In this document: in pieces, positions 10,526-21,266 of the stretch
Position numbering within the stretch: position 1 is the stretch's first letter
Layout of the letters: every line of letters begins with the position of its first letter
From: Hemicentrotus pulcherrimus
Taxonomy: Eukaryota; Echinodermata; Echinoidea; Camarodonta; Strongylocentrotidae
Direction of reading: 5' to 3'
Length of the DNA: 43,823 nt
NCBI GenBank assembly: GCA_003118195.1
Contig: BEXV01001916.1
Location: forward strand, 34,738 to 78,560
Notes under the pieces: model-generated
What the model saw: the letters and a program-made list of their open reading frames with translations, nothing else
What the model was told of the DNA's origin: nothing
The model's database searches: none
Made by a program: the position numbers and the translations under genes

Positions 10526-11706
10526 GTGAGTCGAGCATCTTCAGACAAACCCCGCCACCATCCCCATGGCAACTCAATAAGCTCCATGCATTGCGATGCA
10601 GGCCTATGAAATATTTTTTGTTTGTCTTGTGCAATTTAAGCTCTCATTTCTCTTTATTTGATGCTTATGATGACAAAATAATTATGAAGAAAATAAATTT
10701 TTACTTGTTGTGATAACTGTAAAAAGCAAATCAAGATAAATCTGTCTATTACATTTTGTTTTCCTGTTTAGTTTCTCTCAGTATTTTTTTAAATTTTTTT
10801 ATTCCAACAAGAGAAAAAACAAAACATTTAATTACAGGTAGAAAAAGAATGTTTTTGGAATGATTGAACCTGTAATACTTGTTTGAAATTTTGAGAATGT
10901 GGTGGACTCTTCGTATAAAAGCCACTTGCCTTTTTTTTAAAGACAGAAAGTTTTTGTTAATGCCACTTGGATCAAGGTTAGAATGGTTTTAAGAAAAGTC
11001 ATATAAGTATCATTGAACAGAGATGAGAGCAATTATATTCATATTTTTAAAAATGCATTTTGCCTTTATTTTATCTATAATTTCCTTCTTTTTTTTAAAA
11101 TTTGAATCTCAATTTATTTTGTCTACAGCTACTTCAAAGCATTTGATTGGAGATAGATGTATGCAGATCGATTGGACATGTCACATGCATTTTGCTCACA
11201 ATACTGATATTACATCAACACCTTGTCTGTATTTTTCTCCTACATGTATATTTTCCTTGGAGTTTTGGGGCTAATGATATAGGAAAACTTAATTATGTAA
11301 TTGGCAAGCTCTATTTTCCTCTTGCTTATGAGACACTTTCTGGAAGAGAGAATATAAACTTTATATCCTCGCAAAAATGCTCTCTATAATGCTTTTGTGA
11401 ACAGGGGATATTTATTCCTTTCAAGAAATTCCTTTCAACTAAAATATGTTGGAAACCATAAGCATTTAAATTCATGCAAGGTTGTGGTGAATTTTTTTAT
11501 TTCTTTCAATTTTCTTCAACATTTTGCATATTGCCATTTTTTTCTTCAGCATCAAATTTCAAAACTTCAGTTTCATTTTGTGCCTGATATTATTTCTTTC
11601 AGCAGAGTGGCATTTCACTTTGTTTCGCTTCTTTTTTTGAAAAAATTTTGAGCAAAAGATTGATTTTGTATTCTTTTCAAACATTCTGTTTTCGCTCGCT
11701 ATACAG
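10526..11706 (+). other. Intron between E8a and E8b
   Basis: 1181 nt, AT-rich with poly-T runs. It ends in tttcgctcgctatacag, a good acceptor for E8b. No other feature was recognised. Confidence 0.8.
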
Positions 11707-11809
11707 CTTGCTTCACGGTCAGGGGGCGTTCGTCACTCAGTCGGTTGAAAACCACAGTCACTATTCGGGACAGTCAGGAATGCCCCTCGGCTTTTACTTT
11801 GTTCAAGAT
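11707..11809 (+). CDS. KIF1A: KIF1 exon E8b: second version of exon 8, probably mutually exclusive
   Basis: The acceptor is gctatacag and the donor gat/gtaagt (full consensus). It has one base, then 34 codons, the same phases as E8a. Spliced from E7 it reads F-N-LLHGQGAFVTQSVENHSH, then YSGQSGMPLGFYFVQD, into E9 ([13 protein letters not shown]). The start (LHG.) and end (LGFY.VQ) align with E8a and with vertebrate KIF1A; the middle (AFVTQSVEN for AFSTEPLKN) has diverged, and it is five residues longer. This pattern of kept ends, changed core, matching phase and open frame is what duplicated exons look like. E8a and E8b probably alter a binding surface of the C2-like block. Confidence 0.8.
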
Positions 11810-12949
11810 GTAAGTTGGGTTTTACATTTCTGTTCAGTTGCGAGAACCGTTCGCGCCATTTGTGGCTTTTTTTTTCTTCCTGATATTTACAGTTTTGCAG
11901 CTGCTTGGTTAATTTGTCCATTTGCAAACAGCTTTTACTTTGAAATGATATGTGCAAAATATCTGTTTTCTTGAGTTAAAAACAGCTGGAATTTGATGTC
12001 TGAAAATATAAATCAAAAGAATGTTTTTGTGAATAGGATTTAGATGGAGTTTCATATCTTTGTTTTACTGTATGATTTTTCTGTCATGATCTTCCATGAT
12101 ATTGTGTAAGGATGTAATGGGTTCTGTGTACATGATACTGATTATGATTATTATCTTTTGCTTCCACATTCTTTCTCTTTGGATAGCAAATTCAATTAGT
12201 AACTAAATTTGTTATCACAAACTCTAAATTTATTTAAATTTAGACTATAGATGTAAAAAAAAAAGGGGGGGTAGAAGGGAAAATGTTTTTCAATTCAAGA
12301 CTGTCTTCTGATGTATAATTCTTTTGTTGTAATTTGACTTTCATCCTGTCATTGCTGCACTGCATATACATATGTATCTGCATGCTTGCATGCTCACCCA
12401 TGCACACTTATCATCACTTTGTATCCAAATGTATATGATATATGTTTGAGTGGTATAAAATGATAGTCAGTTATATGATTAAGATATTGAACTTGTAAGA
12501 TATAATTTATCCAAGATATGGAACTTTAAGAAGACAAAGTACATTCATTTATGACTACCTTGAAGAAGCATCGCTTGCCATGCTTAAAACTTCAAAGTTT
12601 AATAGATAAATAAAATGGACAGCCCTCTGTTCTCAAAATCGTCCATTGATTTTGTTAAGTTAAGTGGATTCTATGACACATGCTCTTCTGACAATGTCAT
12701 ACACCTAGTGAATTCCTAACCTCAAACTTGAGCCAGCACCATACCTAAAGCTAACCCTAATTCTAGACCTAAACCTAAACCTACCCTGAAACCCAGTTGC
12801 AATTCTAACCCAATATCTTTGATAGCATATAGCAGATGTCAAGTCCCCATTTCAGGGATAGATTATTAATTTAAAAAGACTTCTCCAATATTCCTACCAC
12901 ATTGTCTATTATTTCTCTGACTGGATTTTTCTGTCCTTGGTACCCTTAG
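11810..12949 (+). other. Intron between E8b and E9
   Basis: 1140 nt, AT-rich. Near 12743-12795 there is a degenerate CCTAAA/CCTAAC run on this strand. No exon was found. Confidence 0.8.
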
Positions 12950-13068
12950 ATATCGACTACAGTGACTAGGGCGTTCATTGACTACCTGAGGACTTCACCC
13001 ATCGTGTTTGAGGTGTTTGGTCACTACCAAGCTCATCCCCTTCACACGCAGAGCCAGACCACCACACG
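12950..13068 (+). CDS. KIF1A: KIF1 exon E9: end of C2-like block, FEVFGHY
   Basis: The acceptor is tacccttag and the donor aca cg/gtgagc. There are 39 codons (354-392) plus two bases of R393. [20 protein letters not shown] and [12 protein letters not shown] match the family strongly; the FEVFGHY strand closes the C2-like unit. It begins in phase 0, so it accepts either E8a or E8b. The tail QSQTTTR enters a Pro/basic linker. Confidence 0.94.
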
Positions 13069-13728
13069 GTGAGCTTGTATGATAATGATCATGATAATGG
13101 TGCTGATGATAACGATGATATGGCACCATAACTAAGGTGTTTCATCAGCTATACAAACACAGAGTCAGACCACCACAACAAATGTGTGCTATACCAAAAG
13201 CTTATCAAATCACATCCAACAGGATAAGAACAAGAAACCAGAATCCAGTAGAAATGCTACTTGTGCTTTTAGATGATTACTCACTTTTTAGATCATTTCT
13301 ATATTGCACTTGCTACTCTCCACCCAGATGTTAAATGGGTACCCGGTAGGATGCGACCGTCATTGTTGGTCAAACAGTTTTTGAGCTGCAAGTAACGCCT
13401 GGCTGGAATGCTCCCCAGGGAGTGGAGATTGTGCACACAGTGTGTAAGGGCAGGCACTGAATCCAATGGCATTGTATTAAGCACTATATAAAGGCAAAAT
13501 GTGGAACAGGAGGCTAGCGTGAATTGAAGCAGATTACCTCAAAACGCAGAACTGATAGAGTCATTTGTTATAGCAGCAAACCTGTCATTTTGACAGATCA
13601 CTATTGGTGACAATGTGTTCACTTCAGGGACTTTTACTATTTTTACTCTCAACTTTCTTTCAACGCTTATTATTTTCAAATATATATTTTGTTCCCTTCA
13701 TTTTCTCTCTTGCTTTGAATTTCTTCAG
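13069..13728 (+). other. Intron 9, with SINE-like repeat
   Basis: 660-nt intron. The segment about 13327-13495 belongs to a dispersed family seen again in intron 11. The rest is AT-rich with a long pyrimidine tract before the acceptor. Confidence 0.8.
13327..13495 (+). repeat. SINE-like repeat, copy 1
   Basis: Shares aaatgggtacc.ggtag and aatgctccccagggagtgga..gtgcacac with the copy at 15068-15275 and ends in attaagcactatataaa, a tail often seen on tRNA-derived short elements of sea urchins and other marine invertebrates. I could not identify pol III A and B boxes with confidence. Confidence 0.6.
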
Positions 13729-13781
13729 ATTGAGACCGCTCAAGAGAGGTTTCCCATGCACACTACCCATGGCTACACCAG
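13729..13781 (+). CDS. KIF1A: KIF1 exon E10: basic Pro-rich linker
   Basis: The acceptor is ttcttcag and the donor cca g/gtaact. It has 53 nt: one base completing R393, 17 codons (394-410: LRPLKRGFPCTLPMATP) and one base of V411. It corresponds to the vertebrate LRPSRRHFPRVMPLSKP linker between the C2-like and DUF3694 blocks. It is short, but phase and similarity on both sides are right. GTAACT is a moderate donor. Confidence 0.88.
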
Positions 13782-14413
13782 GTAACTATACCAACATCTT
13801 CTTTTCAATTCAATTTAATTCAATTAAATGTATTTATTTGTCCAGTGCAAGTTCAACATGGATATTTGTTTTGCTCACATGTAAAATAAAGGCTCAGACA
13901 AAGTTTACAAAGAACATGAATAAGATTCAAACTATGAATACATTTAGTTGATGACAAAATAATAAACATATATAATATAGATTTTTGTTTGGTTATGGCC
14001 GGCTTGTTTCGTTTCCTTGAATTATATAGTTAAGCTATCTTCATGTTTATCTATAAATAAAAATTATTTATCACTATTCACATTGAAAATTCAGCTTTTG
14101 AACCAAGTTATAATTTTATCACAATAAATCTGATAAAAAGATATTTTTTCGAAGAAACAAAAATATTTGATTATATTAGCAAATATTCCCCTTAAAATTT
14201 GTATTATTGAAAAGTTTTTGTTGATTTAAGGAGCATTTAATTAATTTGGGAAGAAACTACCAATGGTAGTCTCTATGTTACAGGGCCCAGGTGACATTTT
14301 TGCAACCATAGCCACTTCTGCCTGTGTCTTATTGTATCTTTAATACTAAAATAACAGTTTTCGAGGTTGAATGTTTCTTTCTTCTTGCCTCTTTCTTCCC
14401 CCTCACGTTGCAG
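13782..14413 (+). other. Intron 10, with element-tail fragment
   Basis: Contains attcaatttaattcaattaaatgtatttatttg, resembling a dispersed element tail, with the remainder AT-rich. It ends ...cctcacgttgcag. Confidence 0.6.
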
Positions 14414-14522
14414 TTCCGTCCCCTAGGATGGGCCTGATCAGTACACCATGCACCAGCCATCTCCATTCCAAGCATGACCTTCTCGTCTACTTTGACATCT
14501 GTGAGCTGGCACCAACTGGAGA
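14414..14522 (+). CDS. KIF1A: KIF1 exon E11: KHDLLVYFDICEL
   Basis: The acceptor is cacgttgcag and the donor gga ga/gtaagt. It completes V411, has 35 codons (412-446) and leaves GA of E447. After a variable Pro/Ser segment, SKHDLLVYFDICELAPTGE is the conserved first strand of the Kinesin-like/DUF3694 region (vertebrate SKYDLLVWFEI.ELE..GEY). Confidence 0.94.
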
Positions 14523-14614
14523 GTAAGTTCATTCCTTGGGACCACTGAATTCCCTCAGTCCCCTAGGCTTGAAACCATTGGATTCCCTGGGACAGTGCGT
14601 TGACTCAGACATGA

Positions 14615-14789
14615 TACAATCAAACCTGTCTATAGCAACAGCCCAAGTAAAAACACAAAAAATGGTCTTAGTAGACAGGTGGTCTTTGTAGGCAGGTTCC
14701 TTTTGGACATGTTTCATTGAGAAACCATTTTCAAGGGAACAAAAATGTGGTCTTTGTAGACAGGTGTCACAGAAGCAGGTTTGGCTGTA
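14615..14789. repeat. MITE-like repeat with terminal inverted repeats, copy 1
   Basis: The ends are inverted: tacaatcaaacctgtct at the left against the reverse complement of the right end, tacagccaaacctgctt. Inside, the words tggtcttTgtagacaggtgg repeat. A second copy lies at 38251-38463 with the same ends and the same internal 'gtggtctttatgtacaggttcctttaaaacatgtttc' pattern. No coding capacity. Confidence 0.7.
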
Positions 14790-15067
14790 CTAGTAGTCAT
14801 CTTTCTGAAACTCTAAAGGTTGTACATGTAGATATGCGGAAAGCAAATGATTACAGACCACTGTGGTGATGTGATGTAGTATCATCGCAGAGGGTGATCT
14901 CGGGCTATGATCTTCCTTAGCTAAAGGTGAGGGAACAAATAGCCTTCAAGATCACCCGAGTCGGTGAAGACACGGTTGTAGTAGTGTCGTTTCTCTTCTC
15001 AAGTCATCTACATGTACATAATACTAATGTCCTTTAGCAAGGCATTGATCTACATTTGCCACTCCAT

Positions 15068-15275
15068 ACACAGGAGACAAATGGGGACCTGGTAGTATGA
15101 CGAAAACTTTGGGTTAGTAATTGCCACGTGTCCTCACAGTGACCATGTAATAGGGTGATAGGAATACTCCCCAGGGAGTAGAGATGGTGCACATTGTGCG
15201 TGAATGAATTTGACGAACGGGATAATAATATCTGTAAAGCGCTTAGAGAGGATATTCGTATTAAACACAATATAA
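15068..15275 (+). repeat. SINE-like repeat, copy 2
   Basis: Homologous to 13327-13495 through aaatggggacctggtag and aatactccccagggagtagaga.ggtgcacattgtg, followed by ctgtaaagcgcttagaga and a tail attaaacacaatataaat. It is diverged, hence old. Confidence 0.6.
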
Positions 15276-15363
15276 ATCCAGATTACTATTATTCTTATTA
15301 TGATAGAGAACGAGTGTGATATTGCAGACTTAATACTAAACTTGACTCTAATTGTCTTTACAG

Positions 15364-15515
15364 GTACCTCTCATCGTATGTAGATCACTCTGAAGACTTG
15401 CCTTGCAGTGGAGTCTTCCTCCTACATCAAGGAATCCAGAGAAGAATTGCCATCACCATCATCCACGAAGCCACCGACGAGCTCTTGTGGAAGGACGTCA
15501 GGGAACTGGTTGTAG
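15364..15515 (+). CDS. KIF1A: KIF1 exon E12: [11 protein letters not shown]
   Basis: The acceptor is gtctttacag and the donor gta g/gtgagt. It completes E447, has 50 codons (448-497) and leaves one base of G498. [39 protein letters not shown] and [10 protein letters not shown] track vertebrate KIF1 ([29 protein letters not shown]) over the whole exon. It is the core of the DUF3694 region. Confidence 0.96.
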
Positions 15516-15930
15516 GTGAGTTCATAGAGCCTTTGAATCCGTTCAAGCCCCTCTGCACTAGTTAGGCATGGAGGGATTAGACCTCCCTGCAAGGTCACTG
15601 GCGGAGGGTTATCTCATCAAATCAGCTCTCAATTAACATAAGAAAAAGGCTATCATGAGGAATCAACAGGTACCGCTTAGGCGTTGTTGGCTGTAAAAGG
15701 GCGCCAGTAGCTATAAGTAGTGCAGTGGGGCTTTAAAGGGCAATCCTTTGTATGAAAGCAGAAAATTAGAGAAACAGAATGGTGTATGTTTGATAAATCA
15801 GACCAGTAATAATGATTTATGAATGTTTTGAATATGAAATCATTACCTCTGTGCGAATCTTAATTTGTGCCTGCAACGTACAAAACTTCATTCCATATAA
15901 TACCATGATCTCATGTTCCCTTTTGTACAG
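15516..15930 (+). other. Intron 12, with dispersed repeat copy A
   Basis: 415-nt intron, nearly half of it occupied by the dispersed 170-bp repeat at 15568-15740. It ends ccttttgtacag. Confidence 0.85.
15568..15740 (+). repeat. Dispersed ~170-bp repeat, copy A
   Basis: Reads ...gagggattag..ctgcaaggtcactgg...gttatctcatcaaatcagctctcaattaacataag...agtagctataagtagtgcagtggggctttaaag. The same family is at 37605-37776 (same strand), 29350-29510 (opposite strand) and 29966-30126 (opposite strand). Recognised only by internal comparison. Confidence 0.8.
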
Positions 15931-16036
15931 GGCGTATCCGTACCACTTTGGAAGTGACTGAGCCTGATGATGAGATGACAGTTCTATCTCTGAACCTTTT
16001 ACCAGTCAGCCATACAACTGTACCAGGAGATGACAG
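15931..16036 (+). CDS. KIF1A: KIF1 exon E13: variable acidic loop
   Basis: The acceptor is cttttgtacag and the donor gac ag/gtatca. It completes G498, has 34 codons (499-532) and leaves two bases of R533. RIRTTLEVTEPDDEMTVLSL then NLLPVSHTTVPGDD aligns with vertebrate GRIRN.PE.DE....LSLNI....DDR. The first and last few residues are conserved; the middle is a family-variable insert. GTATCA is a weak donor. Confidence 0.92.
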
Positions 16037-16453
16037 GTATCAATAACCCAAAAGAAAGATCAATACTGAGATCTAAACATATTTTAAAGTTCAAAATGGC
16101 AACAGTCATGTTTTCCTTCAACTCCATTTTTCTAGTAAATGTAATCTATACTATATAATATATAATCAAAGTATCTGTTTATATGAATACATTTATAACT
16201 GCAAGAACACTTGAATTGTATTTGGCAAGAGTATACACTTTGTTTAAGAAGTGTACCCATGGTAACATGTGTTGCCAATTAGGAAATATGGATGATCATT
16301 TTTTGTTACAGTAAAAACAAATTTACATATTTTTTTTTTTTTTAAAGAGTACTCTAAGTTTGCATTCTAGTCAATTAGCTATGAATATATATATTTTTTA
16401 ATTCATTCATGTTTACATCACGCTAAATTTTCTAATCACTCTCATTTATCCAG
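16037..16453 (+). other. Intron 13
   Basis: 417-nt AT-rich intron with poly-T and TATA runs. No other feature was seen. Confidence 0.85.
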
Positions 16454-16568
16454 AACCTGTTTCCGGTTTGAGGCAGCTTGGGATAGTTCCCTTCACAACT
16501 CAGTGCTCCTGAACCGAGTCACTCCCTACGGTGAGATGGTCTATCTCACCCTCTCAGGCTACCTTGAG
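16454..16568 (+). CDS. KIF1A: KIF1 exon E14: [12 protein letters not shown]
   Basis: The acceptor is tttatccag and the donor gag/gtgagg. It completes R533, then has 38 codons (534-571), ending in phase 0. [20 protein letters not shown] and [17 protein letters not shown] are nearly identical to vertebrate KIF1A/KIF1B. It is a hallmark of the C-terminal half of DUF3694. Confidence 0.97.
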
Positions 16569-17367
16569 GTGAGGCAACATTCATTCTTCTGTGACTTCTA
16601 CCGATCATCTCTCATCCTCCACTAAAACAAATCTTATAACCGCCTCGTACCTTATCATCTGACAATGAAAAGATTTTGAAATGAATTGCAACGGGATGTA
16701 AATAACAAATGTATCTGACTGAGACTCTTGAATGGTAATACAAAGTACATGTAAATATCAAAATGAAAATCACATAGTTATGTAGATTTGTTTATGCATT
16801 AGAAGATGCTCAATCCAAAATAATAGTAACCATGTCTTCTATAACCAGGTGCAATGAAGGCTCCAATGGCACTTGCTCCAAAATGTAAACATTGTCAATT
16901 AACCTTTGTATGTGCAGCGCTTGTGGTATACACAAAACAATATCAAATAGTCCACAAATTAATTTCCAGTGTTTAGTCAATAAACATTTTACATCATTTG
17001 CACACATGTCCTACATCAGAATGGCTAGGTCAGTCTACATGCTACACGTAAGTTTCAAATTTCTGTCCCTTCATGGCTGAGGTCCGAGGTGAAGGGGATA
17101 GAATCTCTGTCTCCCCTGCTTATAAATAGCACAGTCTTTTTCAGGTTTAAGTGTAGTAGTTGCTAGCTTTATCACCAGATCCCTCAGAGAAGAACTTAAA
17201 GCTGTTGGTCCTCTGGTCGTTTACTAACAAGCATTTATGCTTTCTTAGCAGTCAGGTAAAATAACCACCACTACACACTACACAGGTGTTTTAGACATGT
17301 TACATTATGTGTGTGTTTAAGGTACAGATATAAATATTTGAGATGTTGCCAATTTCTTGTCACGTAG
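16569..17367 (+). other. Intron 14
   Basis: 799-nt AT-rich intron with no recognised exon. One open frame near 16890-17080 looks like chance. It ends cttgtcacgtag, with a modest pyrimidine tract. Confidence 0.8.
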
Positions 17368-17501
17368 CTGGAGAACTGTGCCCAGTCAGCCTGCATCACC
17401 AAGGATATATGCCTTCAGATGTACGAGAGAGACGCTCGCATCAGCCCCTCACGCTCTCTACGTAGCCTCTTTGGAAGCAGCTTCTACAAGCCATCAGACA
17501 G
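17368..17501 (+). CDS. KIF1A: KIF1 exon E15: ITKDICL...RSLRSLFGS
   Basis: The acceptor is cacgtag and the donor gac ag/gtatgt. It has 44 codons (572-615) plus AG of S616. LENCAQSACITKDICLQMYE then RDARISPSRSLRSLFGSSFY matches LE.C.QPAVITKD.CMVFYSRDA...RS.R.LFGS. The Ser/Arg-rich end is a likely phosphorylatable linker (inference). Confidence 0.95.
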
Positions 17502-18143
17502 GTATGTACATGTATCATAATGATTTTGATAATGATATGCATGATTTATTGAATAAAGAACAGATTTATAATTTGTGTGTTTTTAATAAGTTTTGGTTGG
17601 TAATTTGTAGTCAGACAATGGTGAAACAACCATATTAAGCGGCTAATAAATGTTGTGTATCATTATTATTATATTGCAGCATGCAGGAGTATGCATACTC
17701 CCCCAATTTAGTGAGTGGCTAAGATTTGTGAGAGTTTCATGCCACAAAGAGAATGAATTACAACTTTTGACAATTATTTTTTTTTGCAGTTTATGCAAAT
17801 TTTCGTGTCCTGAAACATGCTGATGTGTAAAATTTGCCAAAAATTAATATTGGGGACTATTCTGGTATTACAGAATTAATCTTCCTCAAGCCAAATGTGT
17901 TTTATGCAACTTTTTAAATTATATCTGGTGTTGTGAAGATTTTTTTAAAATAAATGTTCAAAATTCTAGCGTAAAAAATCTAAAGCAGATACATTTAAAT
18001 GGTATGAAAAAAGTAAAAAAAATTATCATGACCTTTAATTAGAGGATGATAAATCTAGAGCATGGAAAACACAATCTGATTTGAATACAGGCCATGCTTG
18101 CTCTCTCTCAATCATTATTATTCATTTCATTTTGTAACCATAG
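17502..18143 (+). other. Intron 15
   Basis: 642-nt AT-rich intron with no other feature seen. It ends tttgtaaccatag. Confidence 0.85.
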
Positions 18144-18205
18144 CAACAGCATCACTGGAGTGTATGAGATCTCTCTCTTGAGGTCTGCCGAGGCTCTCAG
18201 CCCAG
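18144..18205 (+). CDS. KIF1A: KIF1 exon E16: SNSITGVYEISL
   Basis: The acceptor is aaccatag and the donor cca g/gtaagg. It completes S616, has 20 codons (617-636) and leaves one base of a Gly codon. NSITGVYEISLLRSAEALSP matches SNRVTGVYELSL...DAGSPG. The Gly codon (G/GC) is completed by E17, or by the optional exons of intron 16, all of which begin with GC. Confidence 0.94.
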
Positions 18206-21200
18206 GTAAGGTTGCCTAAGGTATCCCTCCCCTTGCATCTTCCTTCCCCTACCTGAGTTGAGTTGGAGATTTTCATTTTAAAAGGGCATACATTGACCAA
18301 AAAGTGCATGTGCGTCATCCGTGGCTCCAACTTATGCTCCAGGCTTTTCTTTGTCAAAGAGATATGATTAGGGATAGGCTATTGGGATTTCGGTTAAGTT
18401 AAGGTTTATTTTTTTTTGTCCATGGTTACAATTAAGAATATGGTTAGTATAGGATATCCACTGTGGAGTCACTGATGCCAGAGCATTTTTCATGAAAGGA
18501 GGCACTTTAAGCACCACAAAATTGCATAGATACTAGTTAAATGTGTTAATTTATCTCTTTTTGATTATCAAAGAATGCATGAAATAAGTTCATCTGTGAC
18601 CGTTTCTAGACTCAATTTACTTCATCTTTTGAGGAAATCATAAATCATAATCATCTTTTATAAAGACTATCTGAATATAACAAATGAGAAGAAAAGGTTT
18701 TCTGCTGGCTATGTAATTTCAGTGTCCGAAGGATTAATACTGTCGTATGGGAACAATTATAGATGAAAGGAAAAATATTTCTATTTGGATTTGAATTAAG
18801 GCTGAAAGGGTGTTTATCCTAACGTATGCTTACATTGTTCAAGTAACCCTTTTTGTCATATTGTATTGCAATCCCAAATGAGGTTGCACAGTTATACATT
18901 TTCTATTTGAAAGACTTAACTCAGCATGATATGTATTGTATGACACATAATTGAGAAAGAGTCTAAAGTGCTTGCTCGTTTGAATTTGGAAGAGGGAAGC
19001 ATCATTTTTTCAAAGATTAACAACACTAAACTCAAATTTGAATTGATTGCAATTGCACAATTAATCTCTAACATCTCATTATAACTGCATGTTCCTATGT
19101 AAAAGATGTAATATTTGTGAAAGAAATGAAAGAATGTTTAATTTAAAAAATGATGTATTGTAATTGTAATACATGGATATGAACTGTGATAAAGGTGTGC
19201 ACAATATTTGAGCTATTGATGGGAAATATTATTGTATTCATATTGGATTGTGTCTCATCATTATCAATATGAATAAATATCAACTTGTCATTAAGATATC
19301 AATATATGAAGTATCTGTAGTTTTGATATGGATTTTAACCTAAGCTAAGATGTATAATTAAAGACTTTTGTAATTGTTCCAATTACATGTATGCTACTAA
19401 ACTTCACTGCCTTGAATATCTATCTGAACTTCCATCAGTTTATCAATTTTAGACATTATGTTTTTAAAATTTTCTTCATAATTGTTAAGGATATCATTAT
19501 TTGTTTCAAATTGATATTAACTTTTATCATTAGTCTTTACTGCACTGTTATCCTTTGCCAAATATTTCAAAATGATTAACTGTTTATATTATTGAATTCA
19601 TTTTGCAATCCTGCAAAGAGTTATTTTTACTTTTTTTATAGCACTATTTATCTTTCTATTCACCCTTGCAATATTATATTTAATTTTTTTCACCTTGAAA
19701 TTCATGTCTCATGATTTGATTTAAAAGGTACTCTGCTAGAGCAAAATCGCTTTAAAACTGTATTTATTTTAAATATTGATAAATTTGTTAATAAATTTCA
19801 ATTTACTAGTTTTACATGACAAAATAGAGTCAAACTTTTCTACCACATTTTTTTTTTTAATCAAACAGTGTTGTTTAAACTTTTAACAAATATATTTACC
19901 TATTGGGTTTACATGATAGAGTAAGGGTGAAATACCCTCTTTTTTAATGTATTTTTTGTTCAAACATGGATTAAATTTACTCATGAAATTTCACCACGTT
20001 GCCATGCAGACATGTGGCAGTGGATAACTTGGGGAAGAAATGGTATGACATGACAATTTAATCTTCCTCTTTAATAGCCTCCTCTTGAAATTAATGAACC
20101 CATCTAGAATTGAGACTGCACTCAGCCTAGGCATGACACTTCTAGGGACGGGCGTGTCCAAATGTCTTCCAAGGGCGTGGTCAAAGTTTTCACGGAGCAA
20201 CAAAATATAACTGATTTTATAGTGAAGTCAATCTTTGAATTTAAATCTCTTGTGGAATTTGTGAAACTTTTATTTCGCTTTTTTTGGTTGAATCTTCATA
20301 CAGATCGATACACTTTTGCTGTAATTGCAAAAAAAAATGACAAGATGTGTTTGAATAAATTCATAGGTTTGTTTCTTTGTAGTATGAAAAAAACCTTTTA
20401 GATTAAGTCTGATCATGATTTTATAAAATGCAGATAATTTGGGAGAAAAACATGTTGAAAGGATAAGCCAAGTGTCAATTTAGGGATGCATGTATTTATT
20501 TGAGTATACATGCACTTTTACCAGTAGATTATAAATGACAGCCATAAATCAGAACTTTTTTTTAAAAGGTCATGTTCTTTTTGCTTAAATGAAAAGAGGA
20601 ACCAAATTTAGTCAGAAAACAAAGCATCTATTATTGACTTATTATCACAATTGACACAATTATTGACACAATTGACTTATTATCAATTGTGATGGGCTTA
20701 TTTACTGCTGAGCATATAATGTCTTTCATTTTAAACAATCATTTAATATTCAATGTAGATAATTCTAATGAGAAACATAGACACTGGGAGAAAATATATC
20801 TAGGACAAAGCTTTCATTTTGGTCCATAGTGCGATAAATTTTTACTCTTATCAGTAAAAACTTTAAAGATATTTGGACATGCCCCATTCCTATGCTCCAA
20901 AACACATTTCATCCTGTCCTCGTAGATGCCCTTGTCACCATAGAAAAGATTGACATCTCTCAAGATGGGTTGATTAAGAAAGACTTTCTTCCTTCCATTG
21001 TTATTTCTTCATCCACCTTTCATAGATCTCTTGTTTCTTTAGACACATCCATTTTCCCCTCTCATTGTCTGTCAAACCATATTTTTGTCACAATTTCCCC
21101 CCTTTATTTTTTGGGCTGATGTCTAATGTGATTTGTATTTTATATTTATGTTGTTTTTCTTTAACACCGAGATATTCATTGAAAGATATTTTTAAAAATT

Positions 21201-21239
21201 AGCATTTATGGAATGTTCTTGTTTTGTCGTGTATGACAG

Positions 21240-21266
21240 GCACTCGCTTAGCGTCAGATTTTGAAG
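21240..21266 (+). CDS. KIF1A: Possible 27-nt microexon (phase 1-1)
   Basis: Sequence context tgtcgtgtatgacag/gcactc...gaag/gtattt. It would add nine residues in frame, giving SPG-TRLASDFE-G. Entry and exit phases match E16, E17 and the 90-nt cassette. The first bases (gcactc) equal those of E17 (gcactcag), which could be chance. Donor GTATTT is weak. In an 8-kb intron a 27-nt match of this sort can arise by chance. Confidence 0.3.

Larger units (their letters stand above)
14523..15363 (+). other. Intron 11, with a MITE-like and a SINE-like repeat
   Basis: 841-nt intron largely built from repeats: a terminal-inverted-repeat element at 14615-14789 and a SINE-like copy at about 15068-15275. About 14880-14980 was not assigned to a repeat family. 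Confidence 0.8.

Noticed and set aside
12743..12795. Telomere-like CCTAAC/CCTAAA repeats (also weakly at 43219-43262)
   Set aside because: Short and degenerate, in the middle of an intron; no regular TTAGGG array.
20892..21119. Open frame of 75 codons in intron 16
   Set aside because: No family similarity, no suitable donor, and low-complexity AT-rich codons; frames of this size are expected by chance here.
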